Assembly: GCF_001187725.1 (NCBI RefSeq)
Contig: NZ_LGIQ01000005.1
Coordinates: 619,148 to 683,147 of the forward strand
Direction of reading: 5' to 3'
Source: Brevibacillus reuszeri
GTDB taxonomy: Bacteria; Bacillota; Bacilli; Brevibacillales; Brevibacillaceae
DNA: 64,000 nucleotides
Shown: one piece after another, positions 37,023 through 45,977 of the stretch
How positions within the stretch are numbered: the first letter of the stretch is position 1
Layout: every line of letters begins with the position of its first letter
Made by a program: the position numbers and the translations under genes
Notes under the pieces: generated by a model
Databases searched by the model: none
What the model was told of the DNA's origin: nothing
What the model saw: only the letters and a program-made list of their open reading frames with translations

Positions 37023-38270
37023 CTATTTCTTTCCCTTTCCGTCCACTCTATCAAGTGCCCCATGTACGATTTTTCCCTTGAACATGACAGCAGCACGTCT
37101 GGATCTTCTGGCAATTGCCTCAGCGGAGCAGGAGCTTTCCGCAAAGACAATACTCGCTTCATCGCCAATCTTCGGCCAAGCACGGTTTCCTTCCTTGTCC
37201 AGTGTCGTTTTCCCTCCTGTAATAAAGAACAGGGATTGAACGAGAGAACGTTCATCTACCCAACGATAGCGCTCGACCAGCCGGTTCAGCTTTTCCAGCA
37301 TATCTCCGGTTCCATACGGCGACCAGGAATCGTAGAAGCCGTCATAACCGAGTGCGACACGTACTCCTTTTTCATGGAGGATCGGAACGGGCGGCATCGC
37401 TCGATTGATCGGAACGGTCGTCATGATCATTGTGCCAAGGCGAGACAGGCGCTCTGCCATTTCCGTGCTTTCTTCCACGGAAACATCGCCGAGTGCAAAT
37501 GCATGGCTGATCGCCATTCGGTTCTGCCAGCCAGCCTCCTCCGTCAAATCGAGAATGCGCTTGATCGTATAAAAGCCTAGCGTGCCCGGATCGTGCAGAT
37601 GAATATCGACATCCGCATTTGCTTCTACTGCGATGTCCATCATTTCACGCAAGGAGCCTTCCAGCTCGTTGTCAATACCAGCAGGGTCGAGTCCGCCGAC
37701 CAGTGTTGCGCCTTCCTTCATCGCTTGTCTCATCAGAGAGCTGGCTTGTGTGCGCAAAATTCCTTGCTGAGGGAAAGCCACGATCTCATAGGTCATCCGA
37801 TCGCTGAAATTCTCTAAGGCTGTGCGAACGCCTTCCAGGTTTTTCAGCCCGATATACGGGTCGATGTTGACATGGGTTCTGACGTGAGTGGCACCACCTT
37901 GCAGCAGCCATTGAAGCATCGCTTCCGCGCGTTGTGTAGTACTACCCGCTATGGCTGGCATTTCAGTCGCTTCGAATTCCAGACGATCAATTAGCTTTTT
38001 TGGAGGAAGACAAGACTTCCAGGCAGCACCTGCATACGTTTTATCCAGATGATTATGCTTCTCCACGAAAGAGGGGAGAGCGAGCAACCCTTTTGCGTCC
38101 TCAGTGGGCAGAGTCGTGTCCAGCGGCTCGTTAGCGGATGCGATTTGCATGATTTTGCCGTCCTCAATGCGGAGATGACAGATTTCGGATATCGTATGTA
38201 CGACTCCATCATGCCCAGTCTCAAACCCGCTGTCCAAGCGAACATTGGTTAACCAGAAAGCGTGACTCAC
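37023..38270 (-). CDS. AtzC-like amidohydrolase, paralog 4
   Basis: A 415-residue paralog of the 26-30 kb triplet. Motifs: HNHLDKTYAG, THVRTHVNIDPYIG, GGLDPAGIDNELEGS, IHLHDPGTLG, ISHAFALGDV and GYDGFYDSWSPYGTGD. The x of HxH is Asn here, and the residues after Lys (TYAGAAWK) differ from the TYYGGPWK of other copies; metal ligands are intact. The start is GTG at 38270 with AAGGGA upstream. It is transcribed divergently from the HxH-less hydrolase, each with its own tandem operator. Confidence 0.88.
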   Translation of the reverse strand: MSHAFWLTNVRLDSGFETGHDGVVHTISEICHLRIEDGKIMQIASANEPLDTTLPTEDAKGLLALPSFVEKHNHLDKTYAGAAWKSCLPPKKLIDRLEFEATEMPAIAGSTTQRAEAMLQWLLQGGATHVRTHVNIDPYIGLKNLEGVRTALENFSDRMTYEIVAFPQQGILRTQASSLMRQAMKEGATLVGGLDPAGIDNELEGSLREMMDIAVEANADVDIHLHDPGTLGFYTIKRILDLTEEAGWQNRMAISHAFALGDVSVEESTEMAERLSRLGTMIMTTVPINRAMPPVPILHEKGVRVALGYDGFYDSWSPYGTGDMLEKLNRLVERYRWVDERSLVQSLFFITGGKTTLDKEGNRAWPKIGDEASIVFAESSCSAEAIARRSRRAAVMFKGKIVHGALDRVDGKGKK

Positions 38271-38348
38271 AATAAATCAGTCCCTTCTTTTTACAAGATA
38301 AGATCTTTACTTATGCTCGTTTACTCTAGCTCTCGTTGTACTTTCTAA

Positions 38349-38411
38349 ATTGTAGTGAATATTTCGAACAAGCGGTTTCAGCATTTTTACTTGTTTTTGC
38401 ATGATCTTTAC
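38349..38411 (-). promoter_or_regulatory. Tandem 21-bp operator and promoter (site 3), paralog 4
   Basis: On the minus strand GTAAAGATCATGCAAA starts at 38411 and GTAAAAATGCTGAAAC at 38390, 21 bp apart. The -10 TACAAT (38354-38349) starts 36 bp after unit 2. The leader is about 70 nt. The 429-bp divergent region (38271-38699) also holds site 4; I see no gene in it. Confidence 0.8.
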
Positions 38412-38556
38412 GTATTGCCAGGAATGTTTCTTGTTTTCTAACTAAATCAGAAAGTATAAACTTCACGTTTTACATCCTTATTTAGCAAGAATAACCTTCC
38501 GCAAAAACGCGGTCGCTCCTCCTTGAGGTGGCCACGATAGAAGTTTTCTTAAAGTA

Positions 38557-38619
38557 GTAAAGATTGTGCAAATAGATGTAAAGCAATTGAAACATATTTT
38601 ACAGAATATTTCCTATAAT
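38557..38619 (+). promoter_or_regulatory. Tandem 21-bp operator and promoter (site 4), HxH-less hydrolase
   Basis: GTAAAGATTGTGCAAA (38557) and GTAAAGCAATTGAAAC (38578) are 21 bp apart. A perfect TATAAT at 38614-38619 begins 36 bp after unit 2 starts. No -35 is seen. Confidence 0.8.
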
Positions 38620-38699
38620 GATGGAGGATTCAAGCTGTTAGGACTGGCAGAGGTACGAGAGGTACGGATGATCTCGAAATGTGATAAGGGAGGCAGGGC

Positions 38700-40169
38700 A
38701 TGAAAAAGAAAATAACCGCTAAATATGTGATTGGCTTTGATGGAGAGGACCACGTCATTATTCGAGATGGTGAGGTCGTATACGAAAACGACACGATTTT
38801 GTTTGTGGGTCATGACTATGCTGGAGAGGTAGACGAAGTCATTGATGCTGGAAACGCAGTGGTCAGCCCAGGCTTTATCGATTTAAATGCACTTGGTGAC
38901 ATTGACCATGACGTGGTTCACTTGGAAGCCTCAGTAGGCAGAAACAAGAATCTGCTCTGGTCGGAGGACTACTATCGCAAAGGCTACCATGAAGTGATGA
39001 CACCGGAAGAAGAGGCATTCAAGTCGCTTTTTGCCTACAGTCAGCTGATATTAAATGGAGTTACTACAGCGATGCCGATCACGTCTGTCTTTTACAAGCG
39101 TTGGGCGGAAACGTATGAGGAGCTGGCAGCCGCAGCTGATCATGCAGGAAAACTGGGTCTGCGCATGTACATGGGGCCAAGCTATCAGTCCGGAATGCGT
39201 GTGGTCAAGGCAAATGGCGAAATCGAGGTTCTCTGGAATGAAGCAGAGGGACAAGCAGGATTGGAGCGTGCCGTGCAATTTGTCAAAGATTTTGACGGTG
39301 CACATAATGGCCTGATCCGCGGAATGCTGGCTCCTGAGCGAATCGAGACGCAAACGCCAGAAAACCTGGTCAACACCAAGCGCTACAGTGATGAGCTGGG
39401 TTGTCCGATTCGTTTGCACGCGGCACAAGGTGCTTATGAGTACAATGAAATGTATCGTCGTCATAATAAATCGCCTGTGCAATTTTTGCATAGCATCGGT
39501 TTTTTAGGTCAGAAAACCGCTATCCCGCATGCCCATTTTATTCCAGGTTATAGTGAAGCTACGATTGGGGAGGGCGATGACCTCGCACTGCTCCAGGAAA
39601 CAGGAACGACTGTGATTCACTGTCCGCTTGTGATTGGACGCCACGGCTCGGCTCTAGAGTCCTTTGCTCGCTACAAGCGCCACGGAATCAATATTGCGAT
39701 CGGGACGGATACGTTCCCTCCTGATTTCATCCAGAATATCCGCACGGCAAGCATGTTCTCCCGTTTGCAGGAAGGTGATGTGGCTGATTCCAGCTACGCG
39801 GACATTTATCGGGCAGCGACGCTGGGTGGAGCGCGTTTCCTGGGACGAGATGATCTGGGACGTCTGGCACCAGGAGCAAAAGCAGATATTATTGCCATTG
39901 ATCTGGATGGCTTCCATCTGGGTACGATAGATGATCCGATTCGCTCGCTTATTATGTCCGGCTCGGGTCGTGACGTGAAGCTTTCGATCATCGCGGGTCG
40001 TATTGTGATGAAAGATCGTGAGCTGCCAGGTGTGGATCTGGAGGAAGTGAAAGCCAAAGGACAGCGTTACTTTGATAAAATGCGCCTGGGCTATGTAGAA
40101 AGAGACTACCAGCAGCTTGGAGCGGAGGAGCTGTTCACGCCGTCTTTCCGTGTCGTAAAAAAAGGATAA
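38700..40169 (+). CDS. TRZ/ATZ-type amidohydrolase-like protein lacking HxH
   Basis: A 489-residue protein of the chlorohydrolase/deaminase branch of the amidohydrolase superfamily. The composite beta-sandwich is present at both ends (GEVVYENDTILFVG and LAPGAKADIIAIDLD). The barrel motifs RLHAAQGAYEYNEM, IPHAHFIPGYSE and GTDTFPPD keep the later His/His/Asp positions. The first metal motif, normally PGFxxxHxH, reads PGFIDLNALGDID: Asn63 and Leu65 occupy the two His positions. It may use another metal set (the DIDHD cluster follows) or be a non-classical enzyme. ATG at 38700 with AGGGAGG; controlled by site 4, so co-regulated with the AtzC-like genes. Confidence 0.82.
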   Translation: MKKKITAKYVIGFDGEDHVIIRDGEVVYENDTILFVGHDYAGEVDEVIDAGNAVVSPGFIDLNALGDIDHDVVHLEASVGRNKNLLWSEDYYRKGYHEVMTPEEEAFKSLFAYSQLILNGVTTAMPITSVFYKRWAETYEELAAAADHAGKLGLRMYMGPSYQSGMRVVKANGEIEVLWNEAEGQAGLERAVQFVKDFDGAHNGLIRGMLAPERIETQTPENLVNTKRYSDELGCPIRLHAAQGAYEYNEMYRRHNKSPVQFLHSIGFLGQKTAIPHAHFIPGYSEATIGEGDDLALLQETGTTVIHCPLVIGRHGSALESFARYKRHGINIAIGTDTFPPDFIQNIRTASMFSRLQEGDVADSSYADIYRAATLGGARFLGRDDLGRLAPGAKADIIAIDLDGFHLGTIDDPIRSLIMSGSGRDVKLSIIAGRIVMKDRELPGVDLEEVKAKGQRYFDKMRLGYVERDYQQLGAEELFTPSFRVVKKG

Positions 40170-40186
40170 CGAGCAAGGAAAAAAGA

Positions 40187-40229
40187 GAAAGGCACAGTCT
40201 GGCTGAAAATAGCAGATTGTGCCTTTTGT
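40187..40229. terminator. Bidirectional terminator
   Basis: AAAGGCACAGTCT pairs with AGATTGTGCCTTT; flanked by A and T runs. It separates the hydrolase from the convergent MCP remnant. Confidence 0.85.
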
Positions 40230-40242
40230 AGCATATCGTCTT

Positions 40243-40923
40243 TTATAATTTCGTAACCAATAGATTGAGCTTTTCTGCCATGGAGGCAAGCTCTTCCGTA
40301 GCAGAGGCAGTTTCTTGGGTACTTTCTTGCATCGTATGTACAAGCTGGATAATGCCTTTTGTCGATTCTCCGCTCTGGTTTGCCAATTTGCCTACAGAGT
40401 CTGCCACGACTGCAAAGCCTCTGCCGTGCTCGCCTGCACGCGCCGCCTCAATTGACGCGTTTAACGCCAACAGATTGGTCTGATCCGCGATATCCTTTAT
40501 TGTGGTGACAATCAGGTCAATCTGCTTCGAATTGTCCAAAAGATGATGCACCTTTGTGGAAATATCCTGCATCCCCACCAAAGCGTTGCCCATCATTTTG
40601 CCTCCATTTTCTGCAATGACGGAAGTTCGGTTTACCAGGCTGCTTGTCTCTTCAATATTGGACGCAATTTGTCCGATTGCTTTATCCATTTGATCGATCA
40701 TTTCGGAAATGCCGTTTACCATGTTCGTTTGATGGTGCGTACCGCTCGCTACTTCCTGGACGCTCGCCGAAATTTCCTCGGAAGAGCTGGCAACGGTTTG
40801 GGATGCTGCATAAATATTGTCTGCCACATTGCGAATGTCACGGAAAATGATGAAGGTGAGCACGAGTCCCAAGAGGATCGCGACGGCAATGACGATGCTA
40901 ATGCTTAGCAGCGCACCGCTCCT
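40243..40923 (-). pseudogene. N-terminally truncated methyl-accepting chemotaxis protein
   Basis: The frame encodes a TM segment ([17 protein letters not shown] onward, ending near 40845) directly followed by an MCP signalling domain with the hairpin tip [40 protein letters not shown] and a normal C terminus. The first TM, the extracellular sensor and the HAMP domain are absent. The frame stays open upstream to a TGA at 41079-41077, but that stretch overlaps the SDR gene and does not look like MCP sequence. The only start is a TTG at 40872 in the middle of the TM. A deletion that joined an MCP remnant to the SDR gene is the simplest reading. Confidence 0.65.
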
Positions 40924-41015
40924 GATGGTTAAATACCCGCATTCTGGGGAGGTAAAACCAGATAAACGATTAAATTTGTAGATAGATTCCGTATACCAAG
41001 CAGGGAGGACGACGG

Positions 41016-41813
41016 CTATCTCCGCCTGTACCCACCCTCGGAATGAATGACTTGTCCGGTAATCCAGCTCGCTTCCTCACTTGCCAGAAAAGCAACCAAC
41101 CGTGCGGCATCTTCAGGTAGTCCGATACGTCCAAAAGGGCTTTTTGTCAAAAGGAATTGCTTGGTTTCCTCCGACATCCAGCCTGTGTCAGTAGGGCCGG
41201 GATTGACAGCGTTCACTGTTATTCCAAGCGGAGCGACCTCAGCAGATAATGTGAGAGTAAGTGCTTCGACCGCGCCTTTGGTAGCCGCATACGCGATTTC
41301 ACCTGGCATTGGTCCTTTTGCCTGACCGGACGTCAGGTTGATGATTCTCCCCCCTGAGCCTTGGGAGAAACGGCGGGCAAACTCAACGCTAAGCATGGTG
41401 GTCGCACGTACATTGATTGCATAATGATTATCGAGGCTTGTGCTGTCCAGCACCTTATAGCCGTCAGTTGTGGAGAAGCAGGCGTTGTTAACCAAAATGC
41501 TGGGATCACCCAGTCTCCTTTTCCCTTCATCCAGCACAGTGAGATACGCATCAGCTGCTGACAAATCTACCTCCAGATACTCACAGCGCACGCCCTGCTT
41601 CGTTATTTCTTCCCGCAGGATTCGCGGTTCATCGGGCTCAACTCCCCAGGGCATAGATTGATCGTATTTGCTCCAGTAGGTAAAGAAAATATCGACTCCT
41701 TCCTTGGCGAGAGCACGACAGATGGCAGCACCGATTCCCTGTCTCCGACTCGCCCCTGTAATGACGGCGACCTTTTTTGGCTTCGTTTCAATGGGCTGAT
41801 TTTGAATAGACAT
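41016..41813 (-). CDS. Short-chain dehydrogenase/reductase (SDR)
   Basis: A 265-residue NAD(P)-dependent oxidoreductase of the FabG/classical SDR type. The cofactor motif is [15 protein letters not shown], the NNACFS element follows, the catalytic Tyr/Lys are in [11 protein letters not shown], and the late [13 protein letters not shown] is typical. The open frame begins 71 codons earlier, but the ATG at 41813 with GGGAGG gives a normal SDR N terminus. The TGAS...GIG spacing has two extra residues compared with the standard TGxxxGxG, as in the 3-oxoacyl-ACP reductase-like subgroup of Bacillales. The substrate is unknown. Confidence 0.88.
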   Translation of the reverse strand: MSIQNQPIETKPKKVAVITGASRRQGIGAAICRALAKEGVDIFFTYWSKYDQSMPWGVEPDEPRILREEITKQGVRCEYLEVDLSAADAYLTVLDEGKRRLGDPSILVNNACFSTTDGYKVLDSTSLDNHYAINVRATTMLSVEFARRFSQGSGGRIINLTSGQAKGPMPGEIAYAATKGAVEALTLTLSAEVAPLGITVNAVNPGPTDTGWMSEETKQFLLTKSPFGRIGLPEDAARLVAFLASEEASWITGQVIHSEGGYRRR

Positions 41814-41860
41814 ATGTAACCTCCCAAAGTGGTGATGGTGTGGAAGCAAGGGAGTGATTT

Positions 41861-42064
41861 CTAGGAGACTGGTGTAAGAATCAAGTGTCCGAAAAGGAAG
41901 TAGGAAAAGAGAAGGATAAAGCAAATACCAGCTACAATCAAATTCCACTTCTTTTGCTTGAATAATCCAAGCAGCAGACACGTAAACCCAATCGTTCCTA
42001 ATAGAAAAGGAATGATGATTAACCACACATTATTGATGATGATGCCGTCACTCACTCTGTACAC
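41861..42064 (-). CDS. Small two-TM membrane protein
   Basis: A protein of 67 residues with two hydrophobic helices (NVWLIIIPFLLGTIGFTCLLLGLF and LIVAGICFILLFSYFLFG) separated by a KQKK turn. I choose the GTG at 42064 because GGAGGG lies six bases upstream; the open frame extends to a TTG at 42142 without a ribosome site. The function is unknown. It is on the minus strand, divergent from the ECF sigma gene. Confidence 0.6.
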   Translation of the reverse strand: MYRVSDGIIINNVWLIIIPFLLGTIGFTCLLLGLFKQKKWNLIVAGICFILLFSYFLFGHLILTPVS

Positions 42065-42317
42065 AAAGATCCCTCCTACACAATGAATGGATGTGATTGC
42101 GTTGTGCGATGTGTAAAAAGCGCCGTTCTTCACGATTGACAAGCAAAATCGATTGGGTTTTTGGTTTTTCTTCTTGATCTGTAATTATTTTCATTATATA
42201 TAAATTCTACACTAGCAGAGCAGGAGTGAAACGGAGAAAATTTTTTTGAACTGTTTGTGAACCGAAAACAGCTTGGAGGTGAATAGAGAGAGAAGGAATT
42301 CGAGGAGGGTTTTGCAA

Positions 42318-42854
42318 GTGAAGGAACATGATTTTGAACAGCTTGTACAACCGCATCTGGGCACCGCTTTTCGAACAGCTTTTCTACTCATTCATGATTA
42401 TCATCTGGCTCAGGATGCTGTCCAGGAGGCCCTGTGGGAGGCGTATCAATCCCTTCATCGATTTGACGAGCGAAAAGGGACATCGTTTCGGGCGTGGTTT
42501 ATGAAAATCGTAACACATCGTGCACTCAATCTGGTACGGCGCAAGAAACCAACGACAGAGATTACTCCAGATTCCATTGGAGATGCGCAAAGCCCATTGG
42601 AGAGTGTGCTACAGCAGGAGACTGAGCAACAAATTTGGCGTGTCATTCAGACGATGAAGCCTGTGCATCGGTCGACAGTCGTCCTGTACTACTACGGAGA
42701 CTTCAATATTGCGGAGATAGCCAAAATGCTTGGTGTGTTTGAAGGTACCGTAAAGTCCCGATTACATAAGGCGAGAAAGCTGATCGGTGAAAAGTTGAAT
42801 GAGGGACAAGCTCTACGAGGAAATGCGGAGATGGGAGTGATCGCAAATGACTAA
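42318..42854 (+). CDS. ECF-type RNA polymerase sigma factor
   Basis: A 178-residue sigma-70 family factor with only regions 2 and 4. Region 2 includes FLLIHDYHLAQDAVQEALWEAYQ and GTSFRAWFMKIVTHRALNLVRR. Region 4 includes RSTVVLYYYGDFNIAEIAKMLGVFEGTVKSRLHKARKLI. The start is GTG at 42318, eight bases after GGAGGG; the upstream TTG at 42273 lies in another ribosome-like site and gives a poor N terminus. The last eight bases overlap the anti-sigma gene, indicating coupled expression of the pair. Confidence 0.9.
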   Translation: MKEHDFEQLVQPHLGTAFRTAFLLIHDYHLAQDAVQEALWEAYQSLHRFDERKGTSFRAWFMKIVTHRALNLVRRKKPTTEITPDSIGDAQSPLESVLQQETEQQIWRVIQTMKPVHRSTVVLYYYGDFNIAEIAKMLGVFEGTVKSRLHKARKLIGEKLNEGQALRGNAEMGVIAND

Positions 42855-44322
42855 ACTCGACCAGCATATCTCACAAACGTTAAAAAAGGTGGCTGATGAG
42901 CAAGGCATTCCTTCTTTTGAGTTTCCAAGTGAGCGTGCAGCTCTTGCAAGTCGCAAGCGTGACTCTCGTTTTCCAGGCTTGCTGCTTTTTCCGACAACTG
43001 CGATCATTGCGTTCTTTCTGATCATTACGCTAGGGACACAAGTTTCTCCAAGTATTGCAGCGTATATGAAATCATTATTTACAGAAAAGGGTGCAGACGA
43101 GGGACTTCAGCAGGCAGCCCAAAATGGATACTCTCAAGCAGTAGGGGCATCTGCAACAGACCAGGGTATTACGTTAGAGGTTATGGAAGTGATGGCAGAC
43201 TCCGTACGAATCAATATCGTTTATCGTCTGGTGGATCAAGCGGGTAATGTTCTTTCACCTGATCAGCTTGACTCTTATGATGTGGAGATTACCGATCCGA
43301 ATGGAGAGTCTGTGCAAAATAGCTCTTCGACAAGTCTGCGATACGAAAAAGAATATGGCTATCTGAGGATCAGCAACAAAATAGAGACGAGTGATCAAAA
43401 GCTTATTTTACGGCTAGATACAGCGCAAATCGGTAATACGAAAGGAAATTGGTCCGTTAGCGTTCCATTTGATATCACAAAATCTACTGCTGCGACAACT
43501 ACCTTCCCTCTCGACAATACGTATGTTACTCCACAAGGGCTACAAATCAAGCTGACGGGAATAACCCATTCGCCAACAGCAACTCGTCTGGAGTATGAAA
43601 CGTCATGGACGGAAGAAGCTTTTAAGAAGCTTGAACAAGTGGGGGAGAAACTCGCTGAGAAAATTGAAACAACAGGTATTGCTCGCTATCGTTCTTTTGA
43701 CCATAATCGTGCCTTCCGAATTGAACGTGAAAAAAACGGAGTTAAAATTGGCGAAGTCAAACCTTTGTCTGGGGGAGCAAGTGGGAAAAAGGAAGGACAT
43801 TTATCCCATCAAGATGTCTACCAGCCTTTTATTCCAGGGGAAACGTATTACCTAGTGCTTGATTCGATCACCAAAGTAGAACCGTTTGAGTTGTCCATTT
43901 CCTTTGATCCGAAGAAAATAGATAAGCAATCAGCGAAAGCTACCAAGGATGACAACGTGTTTCAAATAAGCGCGTATGGGATCGGAAAGAGTGATGACGA
44001 GATAAGTAGAACTGAAGTTACGATAGACGCTTATGTACAAGGAATGATTCCTCATATCGATTCAAGGTTTTTGCTATTAACAGATGAAAAAGGCAGAACC
44101 TATCGTTTCAAGGGTGCTTCCCATGATTATTTTGAAACAGATGAGAAAGGACGACAGCATATACAGGCGATACTGAAGGTTGAGGAACAGCTCGATCCCA
44201 TTCCGGAAAAGCTCACCCTCAACTTCTACGGCATCCCAAAACGCTACACAAACGTCAACTGGCGCGTACCTTTGCCCACTTCCACAGTAGAAGATAAAAC
44301 AAGCACAGAAGCTAAAAAATAA
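42847..44322 (+). CDS. Membrane anti-sigma factor, DUF4179-type
   Basis: A 491-residue protein: a cytoplasmic N-terminal segment (1-55) that would bind the sigma factor, one TM helix (LLLFPTTAIIAFFLIITLG, about 56-75), and a large extracytoplasmic part. The first part (SPSIAAYMKSLFTEKGADEGLQQAAQNGYSQ) matches the DUF4179 beginning; the rest is beta-rich with a DUF5643-like C-terminal half. The layout fits the RsiX/YhdL-like partners of ECF sigma factors, here encoded with an 8-bp overlap. The signal is unknown. Confidence 0.82.
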   Translation: MTKLDQHISQTLKKVADEQGIPSFEFPSERAALASRKRDSRFPGLLLFPTTAIIAFFLIITLGTQVSPSIAAYMKSLFTEKGADEGLQQAAQNGYSQAVGASATDQGITLEVMEVMADSVRINIVYRLVDQAGNVLSPDQLDSYDVEITDPNGESVQNSSSTSLRYEKEYGYLRISNKIETSDQKLILRLDTAQIGNTKGNWSVSVPFDITKSTAATTTFPLDNTYVTPQGLQIKLTGITHSPTATRLEYETSWTEEAFKKLEQVGEKLAEKIETTGIARYRSFDHNRAFRIEREKNGVKIGEVKPLSGGASGKKEGHLSHQDVYQPFIPGETYYLVLDSITKVEPFELSISFDPKKIDKQSAKATKDDNVFQISAYGIGKSDDEISRTEVTIDAYVQGMIPHIDSRFLLLTDEKGRTYRFKGASHDYFETDEKGRQHIQAILKVEEQLDPIPEKLTLNFYGIPKRYTNVNWRVPLPTSTVEDKTSTEAKK

Positions 44323-44329
44323 GATTACA

Positions 44330-44364
44330 AAAAGAAGCTGCTTGAGTCAGGCAGCTTCTTTGCA
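44330..44364. terminator. Terminator between anti-sigma and MocR genes
   Basis: AAGAAGCTGC pairs with GCAGCTTCTT around a 9-base loop. It can act in both directions. Confidence 0.8.
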
Positions 44365-44373
44365 TTCCGTTGT

Positions 44374-45798
44374 TTATTCTCTGCCAAATGTCTTTGCCAA
44401 AAGCCCGATTCCTGCACGTATCTCCTCCTCCGCAAGCCCTCCAAATCCAAGTAAAACAGTAGCGGGCATCGACCATTCCGGCGAAAGGGCGTAAACAGAG
44501 GTAGGATAAACCTTCACGCCCACTTGTTCAGCAGCTTGCACCAACTCTACCTCGTCCATACCATTGCCAGGCTGAAGCAGCACATGCAAGCCAGAGCCCG
44601 CCCCGATTACTTTTGCCGACTTAGGAAAATGCTTTGTCAAGGCTTCAAGCAAGACATCATGCTTTCGATGATACAAGGTACGCATTTTACGCATGTGCCG
44701 CTCGAAATCGCCAGATTGCATGAAGAGCAGCAGTGCCTTTTGCAAAATAGGTGAGGAGAGCTGATCGTAGCTGTGCTGTTTCTTCCAAAATCGATCAAGC
44801 AGGGAAGGGGGCAGGACGAGATAGCTGAGGCGAAAGGCAGGGCCAAGGGCACGAGAAAACGTTCCCAAATAAATCACGCGGCCACTCTCATCCAAGCTTT
44901 GCAGCGAGGGAATCGGTCTTGTTCCATAGCGGAACTCGCCGTCATAGTCATTTTCGATGATGTATGCACGACGCTCGGCGGCCCATTTCAACAGCTTCAT
45001 CCGTTTGCCAATAGAGAGGGTCATGCCAAACGGAAATTGATGGGAAGGTGTTACATAAACGGCATCGGCTGCGCTGTTAACGACATCCTGGATGCTGATC
45101 CCATCGTTCTCCAAACCAAGCGGATGACAGGCAAATGGATACTGCTGGACAAGCGATTTCACGCCATCGTTGACGGCTGCCTCAAGGGCGAGTGTGGACA
45201 CATCCTTTTTCATTAACTGAAACAACAGATCGAGCGAATGATAGGTGCCAGCCCCGATGACAATCTGATCCGGCGTACAACGGACACCGCGTGTCTGGTG
45301 CAGGTACTGTGCGATGTGTGCACGTAGTTCGGCTTCCCCTTGCCAATCGCCATAGAGGAGCATCCGGTTGTTTTCTGGCAACAGGCATTGATTGACGAGC
45401 CTGCGCCACTTTGTCCAGGGAAAATGGTGCACATCGATACTGCCGTAACCGAAATCGTAGGGTACAGATTCTGTATGGGAAGCGTGATAAGCACGGGGAG
45501 GGGAAGGCGTAGCGTAGGTCTGCTCCAAAGTCTGCGCCCGATTGCCTGTCTCCAATTCAGCCGCATAGAGTCCACTGCGTGGCTTGCTGATCACATAACC
45601 CTCAGCCAGCAGTTGATCGTAGGCCAGCGCAACGGGCGTCCTGCTTACCCCGAGCGTTTCAGCCAATCTTCGGATGGATGGCAGTCGGGCATCAGCAGGG
45701 ATTCGTCCCGCTATCATTTCGCCCTGAATATAGCGATAAAGCTGAAGATACAATGCTTCTTTCGCTCCCTCATCGAGCTTTGGCGTCAATTGAAGCAA
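44374..45798 (-). CDS. MocR/GntR-family regulator with aminotransferase-like domain, PLP-lysine replaced
   Basis: A 474-residue fusion of an N-terminal GntR winged helix (ALYLQLYRYIQGEMIAGRIP, LPSIRRLAETLGVSRTPVALAY) and a class I aminotransferase-like domain. MocR hallmarks are HQFPFGMTLSIGKRMKLL and IENDYDGEFRYG. The segment that normally reads GTFSK, whose Lys binds PLP, is GTFSRALGPAFRLSYL; Arg is encoded at 44851-44853. It may not form the internal aldimine and could sense another ligand or act apo. The start is TTG at 45798, nine bases after AGGAGG; the longer frame to 45840 has none. Divergent from the HisC-like gene, its probable target. Confidence 0.87.
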   Translation of the reverse strand: MLQLTPKLDEGAKEALYLQLYRYIQGEMIAGRIPADARLPSIRRLAETLGVSRTPVALAYDQLLAEGYVISKPRSGLYAAELETGNRAQTLEQTYATPSPPRAYHASHTESVPYDFGYGSIDVHHFPWTKWRRLVNQCLLPENNRMLLYGDWQGEAELRAHIAQYLHQTRGVRCTPDQIVIGAGTYHSLDLLFQLMKKDVSTLALEAAVNDGVKSLVQQYPFACHPLGLENDGISIQDVVNSAADAVYVTPSHQFPFGMTLSIGKRMKLLKWAAERRAYIIENDYDGEFRYGTRPIPSLQSLDESGRVIYLGTFSRALGPAFRLSYLVLPPSLLDRFWKKQHSYDQLSSPILQKALLLFMQSGDFERHMRKMRTLYHRKHDVLLEALTKHFPKSAKVIGAGSGLHVLLQPGNGMDEVELVQAAEQVGVKVYPTSVYALSPEWSMPATVLLGFGGLAEEEIRAGIGLLAKTFGRE

Positions 45799-45871
45799 AT
45801 CGTCCCACCTCCTGATCTGGCCCGAAAAACTGTCACTCAAAATATTTGTAAACTGGCCCTTTTTCTAATGC

Positions 45872-45948
45872 CAAAATACGGATATTCTACATCGTAACAT
45901 CCGGTGGGATGAACGGGAAGCGGGATGTACATGATGAGCCGTATTTTG
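45872..45948. promoter_or_regulatory. Separated inverted repeat between MocR and HisC-like genes
   Basis: CAAAATACGG (45872-45881) and CCGTATTTTG (45939-45948) form a perfect 10-bp inverted repeat with centres 67 bp apart. A second shorter pair (ACATCC / GGATGT) lies between. The position in the 179-bp divergent region makes it a candidate MocR binding or looping site. Confidence 0.5.
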
Positions 45949-45977
45949 ATCGGCCTACCAAAAAGGGGAGAAAACAA

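Noticed and set aside
38303-38310. Another GTAAAGAT on the minus strand near paralog 4
   Set aside because: It is a single unit in the leader downstream of the -10, with no partner 21 bp away on either side.
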